Shown here: positions 22,529-32,692 of the stretch, piece after piece
Numbering within the stretch: position 1 is the first letter of the stretch
Layout: the number at the start of each line of letters is the position of its first letter
Assembly (NCBI GenBank): GCA_965644295.1
Contig: CBFFRP010000002.1
Span: 1-64,000, forward strand
DNA from: Paraphysomonas bandaiensis
Taxonomy: Eukaryota; Chrysophyceae
Reading direction: 5' to 3'
Length of the DNA: 64,000 nt
Notes under the pieces: generated by a model
The model's input: the letters and a program-made list of their open reading frames with translations, nothing else
What the model was told of the DNA's origin: nothing
The model's database searches: none
Program-made: the position numbers and the translations under genes

Positions 22529-24839
22529 CTACAGATTTGAATTTGACATTTCCTTGCAATCCGTATTGTCATCGTTTTGGACCTCAACAGGTGGGGATGT
22601 CACCTCCACACTACTCGTATTCCTACGCGATATTATCGTCCGGGCCTTCTCCCGGTGCTTAACTATGCTTGTGGTTCGCCTTTTACACATCTGGCTATCG
22701 ATAGTCTCCCCGTCACCCGGATTGTCCTGCTCTTGCTCTGACCATACACTGCTGCGGTCCCGTAGATTATACCAAAATGCGCGACCGGACTGCTTATCAG
22801 TCAACTCGATCTAAAGAAGCATGGATATTATTAGATATACCGTAAACACGAAGTGAATAGTACCCAATGATCATCACACCCGTATTCTTTGCTAGTTAGA
22901 TACGTAGTGAAGCCTTGCAAAGCCTCATCCCAGGATACCATACCATCACTATCAAGATCCCATTCATTCTGTGCACATAAGTCATCAGCTCAAGTTGAAA
23001 AGCATGGGAGGACGCTACCCTCAGTCTCTCTACGTCGCCTTTTCCAAGGCGCAGTAGGCCACCAATTGCCAACCAGAACTCATCTGCATCAAGCTGGCCC
23101 TTGTGGTGAACATCGCATGCCTCGAAGGAGTCCTTCAAATATGACACAAGATCTGGCCCCCCTACCGAATCGGTGCTGGTCTGGTCACCACCATACTGTT
23201 CCCATAGCGCTGCAGATTCCGCTTCGTACTCCTCCCACATACGGGACACAGCGAGTCCCACATCAACCTGGTTATAGTCCATTGTTCGGAGCATGTTCTC
23301 TGTTACCTCTGCAAGAACCTCTCTATATACCACACTGCCGTCCTGGACCCAACCCGTCCACTCTGCCATATCTGACACGTCCTCCTCTCGATATCCGGCA
23401 CCTGAACCTACCAATAGACCCCAAAAGGCTTCAGCGGGTATAACCTCGCATTGATCCAAGTCTAGCAGTGCTAGTCTGTGTTCGAGACACTCACGGAGGT
23501 CCTCATAATGATGCTGATTAGGTGAGTCCGATACTCCATCAGGAGTGTCATCTGACTTTATGGAGCAGGTCTTTGTCGACTGTGCAGTCACATCAATTTC
23601 TGTAGCAGCACAGTGAGTTAGAAGTGCCTCATGCTGGGCAGACAAGAGGGTACGTAGAGTGGAGAGGGAGGTTTCTTCCCATAAGATTTGGTCTGGGGAC
23701 TGATATTCTTCAAGCAATGCCGCTACTTGATGCTCGTATCCCCCATCAGCAGCCGCTCCCTCTAACCATTCCACAGTCGCATTTTGGAAGTGGCCCTTAA
23801 GCTGATGGCGTAAGCTCTTACCTAAGTTAACGTCATGATTTTTTAAAAGTGAATTCGCCGCATCTTTCAGTAGGTATTTATCTGCCCTGGCGAGGGTGAA
23901 GCTAAGAATAACCTGATCCAGATCCCGCGGAGACGTCAGTAGTCGCTCTAGGCATAGAGCCAGTGCATCTGGCAGAGAACTCGTCCAAACCCGCAGGGCC
24001 CTTAGACAGCTACCGCCACCGAAAGTTATTTCAAGTGCCTTCGATAGGGTCATGTCGTATTCGGACTGGAGGGCAGCATCAACATTGGAGCACTGCCGAC
24101 GTGAAAGAGTGGCCAATATACAGAGTATAGTTTCTACGTCCCTCTTGCAGTCATCATTACCAAGGCCTAATTTATACAGCTGTTTCATTACTTTCACTGC
24201 CTGTTTTTCATCGGCATCTCTGTCAGCTTGCCGATCTACAGAAAGTATAAGTGCCATGAATTCCCAGAAAGGCAATGTTCCTATGGCTTTGTCTGCAATA
24301 GCCTGTTGGAGTGTGAGACCATCATAAGTGTGCCTTTCGGCAAAGTAGCTGGCAACTCCCCTCAATTCAGATGGTGTACACAAACAGAAAAGGTCGGCCA
24401 GAAACATCTCATTGGAACCGTACTTCGAAAACGCGGAGTCAATGACGTCAAATATGCATTCGGACACAGGGCGGGTCAACTTGTCCACAAAGTCACCATA
24501 ATTCCCGCCTAACATCTTCGTAATATCGCTGGTCAGCGATCTTCCTATTCCACCTTCATCCTTTGGAGCGTTATACACAGCAGCCATCCGTTGAAGCTGT
24601 GGACGTGATTTCTTGGCTACAATAGATATGATGGACTTGTGGTCTTTCATTATTTTGGATCTCTGAATAACACAATCAGAACAGTTAGTCCCCTATGAGT
24701 CACATGAGTGTATGTGTACCTGTGCAGCAAGTCTATTGGCATCATCATGAGCGATCTTGTTCTTTATTTCCTCTATGAACACACACAACTCTCTTATGTC
24801 ACCGGGACAGTCATCGCTCATACTCGCTGCGGCCCCCAT
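22529..24839 (-). CDS. Annexin-EF-hand-WW fusion protein
   Basis: Exons 24720-24839, 23019-24662, 22864-22968 and 22529-22810 give 716 aa. Residues of about 40-370 show four annexin repeats; the second reads PVSECIFDVIDSAF then LTLQQAIADKAIGTLPFWEF, and the fourth LGKSLRHQLKGHFQNATVEWLEG. The GxGT calcium loops are mostly degenerate (KYGSNE, GLGNDD). An EF-hand region follows, with one canonical loop DLDSDGMVSWDE (about 592-603) created by splicing. A WW-like motif (HWIELTDKQSGRAFWYNL...SVW, about 622-646) is next, then a basic tail. Annexins bind acidic phospholipids, EF-hands Ca2+ and WW domains Pro-rich ligands, so a membrane-associated Ca2+-responsive adaptor is likely. It is divergent with the gene at 25309. 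Confidence 0.8.
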
Positions 24840-24944
24840 CAGATATCTTACTGAGCTAGGTTGATACTTGGACCATAGCGTAACACCATCAACATGACGC
24901 GTAACTGATCCATGCAGAGCGAGGATATCTTCTACTCATACAGC

Positions 24945-25085
24945 ACACTGCTGCGACAGTACTGTACACACACATACAGCAGTACATCCTACATACACTC
25001 CTGCGTGTACTGCTGGACGTGTACTGCTGTAGGTACCTACCTGCCTGTGTATGCACTGTACTGCTGTATCACACGTACACTGCTT
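24945..25085. promoter_or_regulatory. Cluster of GTACTGCTGTA motifs in a divergent promoter
   Basis: At least five variants lie within 140 bp, on both strands: ACAGCAGTAC near 24975, GTACTGCTGGAC near 25006, GTACTGCTGTAGG at 25021, GTACTGCTGTATC near 25058 and TACACTGCT near 25076. This is the densest cluster in the window, between the annexin and coiled-coil genes. Confidence 0.5.
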
Positions 25086-25308
25086 TTTCACTATGAAAAT
25101 TAAGGGTTTTAAGAAAAAAGTGTAATAATGAGTCGTTTAATTCAAAATCCCATCTGTCAAACGTCGACTTCTTGCTTCGCTCCTTCTTGTGACTGTAAGT
25201 GTGTATATATACACAGCCCACCCCTTCATATTATTCATCAGTATCCGCTCAAGGGTGGTGAACAAAGGACTGAATCCTAGTAGCTGCATGGTGTAAGCTG
25301 TGTCTGAT

Positions 25309-27871
25309 ATGGACCCGGACGGTGAGCCTGTATCAGCGCAGCTGTCGTCATATAAATAACAATCTACACAGTTGAATCATATGACGATAACGACAGAGAC
25401 AAGGAGAGGTTCAGGGAGAGAGACAGAGAGATGGAAGGGATGAGGTGAGGGGTACATGCCTGTGGGACTCTCATGATATCATTCACAGACAGTCACTTCT
25501 GAATTACTTAAATGAAACTCGCGACAAGAAGAGCACTGACGGCACTCCTTTAGTTCATTTCCCTGAAAACTTTGATTCAATAGTGAATGCTATGAACCGC
25601 AAAGACTTGGTATCAGAGAGCGAGAAGTATATTTGTCTCTCTGTGTTACGATTTTTTGACACCTGTCTTGTAGATCCTGGGCTCGATGCTTGCTGGAAGA
25701 ACGATTTGACAGAGATATGCAAGAAGGTTTTGAAGGTGGCAGATACAAGTAATATTTCCAAATATTGTTGCATTTTATAATATCTTTTGTGTAGAGAGTT
25801 GCTTGAGGAATCCAAAGACGAAGTTGCTGTAGACAGAGGTATGGCGGAGATACAGCTACTGGATAATCAGGTCTTACACCACTGTGTTTGTATGGCTGTT
25901 ACTTTGACTTGACAATATAGCTGTCTGCGTTAAATCGGAAGGCTCGATCCATAGCGCAGGAGACGGCACAACTCTTGCAGGATGACGGTACGCCCCATAT
26001 TTTGTGTAAGTTCCGCTGATACTTGACTGTATTTTTGTTGTTCAGAAACGAAGTCATCTGCGCGGAGCAGAGCGGGTGACGGAACGTTTCTTACAAGGTA
26101 TAATAGAATGGCTTACATAATTGCAGTGTTGCAATTGACAGTGTTCTTACTCCAGGCTTAAGACCCCTGGAGGTAGTTCAGTTGGAGGCTCCCCTGTCGC
26201 CTCTGCAAGGTCGACAATGTCATCTACGACAGTTAGCACGAACCAAACTAATACCAGTAAGAGGACTAAGGGATCGAAAGAGGTGCATGATGTAGGTTCT
26301 GGCCAACAAGATTCCTCCCCTACCACTGTTGAAGAGAATGAAACTGAGAGTGAAGGAGAAGTTGAGCAGCAGAAGCAGCAGCGAAGAGAGGCTGCGGAGG
26401 TCTGTATTGCAATGTGCACCTGATATCTTTCTGTCACTTTATTTAACAGCCTATGTAGGCTCGGCTGCAAGCACTTCTCAATGAAGAAGGGGGCGAAGAT
26501 GGGGAGGTGTGGCGAGCGATGTGTCGCTTTGGGTATTCTGCAGCAGAGGAGGAACGGATGCGAGACATTGATATGCGGATAGCTGCCTTACGCAGCGACG
26601 AAAGTAGGCAGGGGAGAGCAGACAGTTCAGATGGTGCTCCAGCTCTCCCTGCCATAGGTTCCGGATCTGGTGGTGAAGGGAAAAAGACATATGGAGATGC
26701 GTTCTTGCAGCAACAGCGGGCGGAGTCTATTCGTAAGAGATATTCGGCCCAACTGGACGGCTTATTATCATCCCTTCGCGAAGAGGTGTATATTTAAGTT
26801 TTTGTGTAGTTTTGCAGTGAATAATATGAGTGTTGACAGGAGATTGATTTATCCGGGCTGGCTACTTTGCTACCCCGACCTCCGTCATCATCATTTCTAC
26901 CGGCAATAGCAAAGGATGGGGTATCATGTACTGCGTCAAGCACCCCGCATCTTTCCGTAATGGACATACCTTCTGTGGATATGGTGTCGTGAGTTTTTAT
27001 ATCACTCATATATATGCACATATATCTTGTTTGATACATGTGTGTTGCTAAACTTGTCTGCAGACCACGGCGGGTTGTGGGGACTGACGATGTGAATCGG
27101 GTTGTCAACGAACTTTGTTATTCTGGACGTGGACCAACAGAGAAAGCAGATCGCAGCGCGTTGGACAGGTTAATGGCTGGGGTTCGGGGGGATGTGGAAC
27201 GTCTAGCTGAAGTCCGCTCACAGACGAGATCCTTGTCGCGTAGTGGTCAGAGTAGCACCGTTGAAAGTGAAGACTGTAGTTCCTTTCCAGACCCCACTTA
27301 TGCCCACAGATTAAAGGACTATCTCGAGATGATAAACAGCTACGTAGCAGCCCCAGACACAGCTATGTATAGATTCTACCATTTTATATTCTGTTCTTTA
27401 TTCTTTGCACAGAAACGAGGAGAATGATGGTCCTCATTCTCTGTCTACGGTGCGTAAGTTCTCTGCTCTCTTTCTGTGCTGATGGTGCAGGTTGTGAAGG
27501 TGCCTGCCGCCAAGAGTCTTGCTGGATCTGGATCGGGGCCTGCGCTGACGAGAATGACGACTCTTGAGCTAAAGGAAGCTAAGAATGTTGCCGATAGACA
27601 AGCGGGAAGCGCATCTTCACTCCCTGGTCTACCAGAGTCCTTAGACAGGCCCTCATCTGCAAAGCCGGCCACGACTGTGGTGTATGAATTAGAGTCTATT
27701 CAGGAACGAATGAATGCAATGCTTGACCGAGCATCCTCAGTTACTAAGCAAGCAGAAGAAGGCGTTGATTCTATGCCCGAAATTGAGGAAGGCTTATTGT
27801 ATCCGGATGATGAACAGGACGTTAACGTTGTATGTATAGACAGTGAACATAGCAATGATGGGAACGTATGA
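25309..27871 (+). CDS. Coiled-coil protein of unknown function, 12 exons
   Basis: Exons 25309-25321, 25372-25444, 25489-25748, 25797-25870, 25921-25987, 26046-26097, 26156-26399, 26459-26785, 26840-26988, 27064-27366, 27413-27449 and 27491-27871 give 659 aa with continuous frame. The start exon is only 13 nt; it and one unusual acceptor at 25796 are the least certain points. The protein begins acidic/basic (DPDVESYDDNDRDKERFRERDREME), is helical through residue 170, has Ser/Thr-rich linkers and a helical block with GYSAAEEERMRDIDMRIAAL. This block faintly resembles the GY...EIDxKLxxL segment of fibrous-sheath-interacting protein 1, but that is not enough to name it. Known domains were not seen. 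Confidence 0.75.
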
Positions 27872-28424
27872 TATTTTTAAAATTATTGATAGGTCTTATT
27901 AGACCACTGCAGTAGTTGTCTAAGAAATGGATAGCAACTGCGATACCCATGTTGTGTTCGTGTATCGTGGTGTTATAACCAATGAGATTTTTTGTTGCTC
28001 AGAATATGATCTTGCTGTTTTTCGTGTTGATTCGTTAACGACGATAATCGAAGTCATTGAAAATTAAAAACACGGTGGAACAAGTCGTGTACAATAGAGT
28101 GCAGAGTACTGTGCGCGTGATTCTGTATTGTAATAATTCATGTCTGATATATGTGTTAACTAGATTTACTGACGGACTTTGTTGAGATCTGCAGTATGGT
28201 GCGATATAGATTGCGCAATTGAAAAGTGAGTTAATATTGTGCAATACGTGAAACCCATAGGTGTAACGGGTTACGAAGGAATTAAATTCAGTTACTGAGG
28301 TGTAACTATATAAGATATTGGAGTGTCTAGTGAACATATGATAAACAGATGTTACATGAATATGTTGTGAAGTGTTTAGATTAATAATTATAATTTCTTG
28401 AAAGTGCACTGTGTTCAACCCTCA
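27872..28424. other. AT-rich intergenic DNA
   Basis: This is the 3' flank of the coiled-coil gene. No supported gene. Confidence 0.4.
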
Positions 28425-28589
28425 ACGAATCGGGCTCGGACCTTTTCGTGGTGTTCTGGGGGAGAAGTACCGGAGCGATTTCTCCGAGAAACTGACGGAG
28501 CCGCATATAGCATATATAGTCAGCAGATATTGTCCTGCCCACTCATAGCCAAATGTGTGTGTGGTAAAAGAGGACAAGACGGACACTAA
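28425..28589 (+). repeat. Dispersed repeat B, first copy
   Basis: Shares GTGTTCTGGGGGAGAAGT, TTTCTCCGAGAAACTGACGG, CAGCAGATATTGTCCTGCCC and ACTCATAGCCAAATG with copies at 14883-15060, 28725-28812 plus 31039-31200, 50630-50700 and 55530-55780. The copy is interrupted at its end by a hAT-like MITE. Confidence 0.65.
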
Positions 28590-28718
28590 CAGGGTATGTA
28601 TCAATTAATTGCAATATAATAGCTATTAAATTACAAATGTTTTTGAGCAATTAAATTGCAAACTTTAGTGATAGCTCGCGCAATTTAATTGTAATTCATT
28701 AATTGTTTCGCAGCCCGG
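28590..28718. mobile_element. hAT-like MITE
   Basis: Starts CAGGGTATGTATCAATTAAT and ends, in inverted form, AATTGTTTCGCAGCCCGG. It is flanked by GACACTAA and GACTCTAA, an 8-bp target duplication with one mismatch. The length (129 bp), CAGGG terminus and 8-bp TSD fit hAT-derived MITEs. Confidence 0.6.
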
Positions 28719-29018
28719 GACTCTAATCACTTGAGTAGATATTTCTCTGGGAAACTAAGAATGTGAGCCGCATATATATTCAGCAAATATTGTTTTTCCC
28801 ACTCATAGCCAAAAGTCGAGGTAATACCAAAACCTGGTAAAGCAATTTTACCAGGTTTCATATCTAAGTATTGAGTTATTATTTTACTGTAATTTGTATC
28901 TGAGAGGTTAAAGGTAAAGAAAAAGTCGCAAGTATAGTTGTTATTAGCAGTATTTATTGCGTTACAAGTTGGCCCTGCTATTATTACTTGTGTTTTGTAA
29001 TATCATATTCTCATATAG

Positions 29019-29505
29019 CTACATCTGCTTCGCTTGAGACTGCAAACGCTCCAACCGAATAGCCTGATTTCGGATACATTGCATACGCATATAGCTATCT
29101 TTACCACTACTACTTACAGTAGTATTAGTACCTATGCTCGGAAACGACGCGGCAACAGCCGCTGGGGGCACATTGCTAGTAGGTGGAGGATCATAAGCAG
29201 GTGAAGGATCATAAGCAGTTAGTACAGTGTATAGTAACAACGCACAACAATAGTCAGAACAATACCGCATATATACGACATACGACCCCGTCACCATCTT
29301 TATGAACAGTATTACTTACCCTGCTCGTGCACTTTCGTGGTATCTCTTCCTCCGCCTCCGGGTCGTCGTTGGATATGTCGCCATGTCGTCTGAGAGTGGT
29401 ATCAGCTCTGCAGCAATCTGATGTATGTGTATGTGTGTGTGTGTCTGTCTGTGTTCTCAGGAGGTGTGATCCACACAACAATGAACACCTCATCCGATAA
29501 ACCAC
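29019..29505 (-). CDS. Uncertain small ORF pair inside the TIR element
   Basis: Two overlapping minus-strand frames occupy this stretch: 29254-29505 (His/Thr repeats, then DPEAEEEIPRKCTSR) and 29019-29297 (Pro/Ala-rich, ending in a short helix MRMQCIRNQAIRLERLQSQ). A GTAAGT donor follows the first, but no acceptor that keeps frame was found. This could be a spliced element-encoded protein or chance. Confidence 0.3.
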
Positions 29506-29689
29506 ACCTCCTGAGCACTCCTCACTGTCATCAACAATGTCACAATCTAAGCACCAGAAGATACTAACTCAGAAGATACATGCATCACTCTATATGTATG
29601 TATGTGTATGGTGTGTTAAGAATAACTATTTACATCTATAGAATAACTAATAACTCGACTTACTATATACTACTAGTGGCGGGCTACCG

Positions 29690-30540
29690 TCTCGGGACTG
29701 CTTGTGCATCGCTGCGAGCACCATGGTTCAACCGTCCCTTGCAGTGAGGTTAATCGGGGGGTCTGCCTTTGGGCAGTGTGTCTGCCGGGCCTGTATCGTG
29801 AGTTTTACGGGGGATGGTTGGAGCTAGATGTATATGAGAGTGTAAGTCGGTGGTGTAGATGGTGCTGGTTGTCGAGTTGGGATTTCGACCACAAGTAAGG
29901 AGGAGTTGTTTCCGGAGTGGTGGTGCTTGTCTCTGTCGGGTTCGGACTCTTGCAGCGGATAGAATTCTTGGGGTGGATGTCGCTAGGAGTAGTTGGAGTA
30001 TTTTTGGTGTCGGGTGAGTATCCTGCGACGGGCGTTGCTGTGAGTGTGGTGGGGTCGTAATCGGTGTTACTGATGCCGTGTCTGTGTTGTGATGTCTGAG
30101 ACCTCTGTTTCGAAGCATGCGGAGCCCTCCACCATATAGGGGAAGGAGGATAGAGGTTACGGATTTTTCGAGAACGTGGAACTGATGTTCGAGCAGTGAG
30201 CTGGATATGTGGCGTCCGAATGCGTCGGTCAATTGTGTGGCAGTAATGTGGCCGGTCCAGTAGCGCTCAACCTGGGATGTGTGTGGATTCCATGCGGCTT
30301 TTGCTAGTTTGATTATGGCGGTGTGAAACCAGGGATGGGGGAGCGTGCGTGTGCGAAGTTTGTCGAACTTGTTGTGGTGTGCTTGGTGAACATCTTCACG
30401 TATGTGAGTGAGGTCCGGGTGTGTGCAGGTGAGAAGCATGTGTGCCATGTTGTCGATTGGGAGTGCACAGTCTGCGCATGCTGAGGCCGTTGTTATGTGA
30501 TCAGGCCCGGTTTTTCCTTTGGCTTGGTTTCTGCCCATCG
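29690..30540 (-). mobile_element. Non-LTR retrotransposon ORF2 C-terminal fragment
   Basis: The open frame 29750-30538 (minus) encodes a C-x2-C...H-x4-C knuckle (CADCALPIDNMAHMLLTC), typical of the C-terminus of LINE ORF2 proteins. QVERYWTGHITATQL and a Thr/Pro-rich tail follow. The 3' core (GCACCATGGTTCAACC, GCACAAGCAGTCCCGAGAC) lies at 29695-29740. The RT domain is absent, so the copy is 5'-truncated and nested in the TIR element. Confidence 0.78.
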
Positions 30541-30544
30541 CGCA

Positions 30545-30800
30545 TGATTTGTCCCATACGTAGGTGTATAGTGAAATGGTATATGGGTGTATAGTGAGAT
30601 AGTGTAGTGATGTATAGTTAGGTGGTATAGTGGTATACAGTAGATGGTATAGTGGTATAATATAGTGGGATGGTATAGTGATGCATAGTAATATGGTATG
30701 GGTGTATAGTGAGATGGTATATGGGTGTGAGATGGTATATGGGTGTATAGTGAGATGGTATGTGGGTGTATTCTGAGATGGTATAGTGATGTTTAGTGAG
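30545..30800. repeat. GATGGTATA(T/G)GGGTGTATAGTGA minisatellite
   Basis: About twelve imperfect units of 20-25 bp built around GGTATA, GGGTGTATAGTGAGATGG and variants lie between the non-LTR fragment and the right end of the TIR element. Confidence 0.85.
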
Positions 30801-31194
30801 ATGGTTATAGTTCATACTTGTGAACTGTATGTAATATATATGTGTAGTCGGTGACTTTTATTGCTGTAAAACTGAAGTAATATGGAAGAAATTAGTAAAA
30901 AATATTATAAATAATACTTTTCATACTGTTATTATCTTCATAGTTACTTATTGTGCATAGTTATACCCTTTTCCAACCATCATCAAAAATTTCACCAGGT
31001 TTTACATCAAAACCCAGGTTTTGGTATTACCTCGACTTCAAATGCGTGTATGGTACAAGAGACACTAGTTAGTGTCACCTGTGTAGACGTCGTTGGGCCT
31101 TCTGACAAATAAATAGGCATCTGGGAATGGGCCTATATCTTAAAAGGACATCCGGGGTATTAGGCTGCCTGAAGTCAAGCATCCGGGCCGTTCA

Positions 31195-31365
31195 CCTTAA
31201 GGACTCAGAACTCTGAAGTCAGATGATGCCAGGTGTATCAACATTCTGCTTTTGATCACTGCGTTTGCTTTGAGTGATAAAGCGAAAGTGGTTGCACCTT
31301 GGTGCTTGCGGTGACGCACAAGCAGCTTTCGTAGCGTTAAATAGTAGGATATCAGAGTCTAGCAC
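31195..31365 (+). mobile_element. Non-LTR 3' end (+)
   Basis: Reverse-complement match to 10480-10640 (CAACATTCTGCTT, GCGAAAGTGGTTGCACCTTG, GCACAAGCAGCTTTCGTAGC). It lies tail-to-tail with the next copy. Confidence 0.65.
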
Positions 31366-32270
31366 TAGAAAGTCTTATTATTAGCTACAATAGGTGTCGA
31401 GAATCAGCACCAGATAAGTAGCTAGATGAAAACTAGTCAAGCTAGATAGAATTCTACCTGTAACTAACTAGAGTACAAACTCTCATATCCTACTATCCTA
31501 CTAATATATAGCGCTACGAAAGTTGCTTGTGCGACTACTTCCGTCCTTGTATGTGAGGGATATGATCTCTATGGAAGTGCAGATGGGGTTAGTCAGGGGC
31601 GTTCCTTGGGGTAGGGCTCTGCAGGACTTTGTGGAGGAGGCATAGGATTCTGAATTATAGTGAGTCGAGTGTACTACTAGCCTGAGAAACGTAGTCGAGG
31701 CGGCGGAACGGGCCGCGAGTTGGGCCTGGGACAGAGAAAAGTAGCTGACGGAGGCTGCATTGTGGCGCTTCGACTTGCGCAGGGATTTTGGGCGAGGTAG
31801 ACGTGTGGGGTGAGATAGAGGTCTCCTCGTTACACTTAGTAAGCGTGTTGCTACGTTTCTGACGTGTTCTGGGGGGAAGTCTATGTGGCCCTTTGGGTGT
31901 GGTAGCATAACGACGACTGCGGTCTTGAATCATTTGTTTGGCCGCAGCATATAGCGGCTGGAGAAGATTGACAACTGCAATTTCTAGGGTACGAATTCCT
32001 CGTGAGTTTAAAGCATAGATTGCGCAACATTCTCCAGCTGGGTAGTCCCCGTCCAGAATCGCTCAACCCTACGGTATTGAGGTATTCCAGGCTCTATTGA
32101 GAGCCTTTTGAGAATTGCGGCACTCCAAGTTGGTAGGGTCGAGTCTCGTTTTAGTTCCCGGAGTCTCAACTTGTGTCTGAACGGAAGATAAAAGGGAAAC
32201 GGTTAATCCAATTATCAGTCCTTCTGACGTCGTCGTGTGCGTCTGACTCGGCAAATTTATTGTCGCTTGA
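31366..32270 (-). mobile_element. Non-LTR retrotransposon 3' fragment (-)
   Basis: Read on the minus strand, it carries VERFWTG (near 32060), a broken Arg/Ser/Thr-rich ORF (31501-31933), the shared core (GCACAAGCAACTTTCGTAGC) and a tail ending CTAATAATAAGACTTT. Frames are interrupted, so it is an old copy. Confidence 0.65.
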
Positions 32271-32692
32271 TGAAACTCATCGTTTGGAGGAATACTTATA
32301 CAATGACTACGATATTATATACTACCGTTGTCCACCGTAACCAGCACAGATAGTGCTCTGCCCGCTCAGGGCCAAACGATCCATATCAGGCAACTCTTCC
32401 GTTAACGCAGAGAGTTTTGAACAGAAAATACTAATATATTATAATTCCAGATGATACAACAGGTATACTACATCACTCTTAGTATAAACATCACGGACAC
32501 TCACTTAATCATTCTGTCTACATTATTCTATCGATAATATCGTTCAAAAATATATTTCTGTGTTTTGTAATGAGATTTATCACTTTCTTGATAATAAAAT
32601 AAGACGAGATAATCACATTGACTACATTGTAGCTGAATACTCCCCACAACAGCGTGCAAAGTATAAGCACACCCAGCGTTTATAGTTTCACA
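32271..32692. other. Intergenic, 3' flank of the PDZ/IQ gene
   Basis: No gene recognised. AT-rich sequence follows the stop codon of the minus-strand gene. Confidence 0.4.

Larger units (their letters stand above)
28813..31038. mobile_element. 2.2-kb TIR element nested in repeat B
   Basis: The ends are perfect inverted repeats beginning AAGTCGAGGTAATACC and running about 25 bp through AAAACCTGG. A 3-bp direct repeat CAA flanks them (28810-28812 and 31039-31041). The subterminal sequence has further ACCAGGTTT/AAACCTGGT units. The interior holds a small minus-strand ORF pair (29019-29505), a non-LTR fragment (29690-30540) and a GATGGTATA minisatellite. No transposase was recognised, so the element is probably non-autonomous. 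The superfamily is not determined. Confidence 0.75.
28725..31200 (+). repeat. Dispersed repeat B, second copy, split by a 2.2-kb insertion
   Basis: The left part (28725-28812) ends ACTCATAGCCAA. The right part resumes at 31039 with CAAATGCGTGTATGGTACAA and GTCACCTGTGTAGACGTC. Removing 28813-31038 and one CAA restores the order seen in the intact copy at 55530-55780. Confidence 0.75.
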
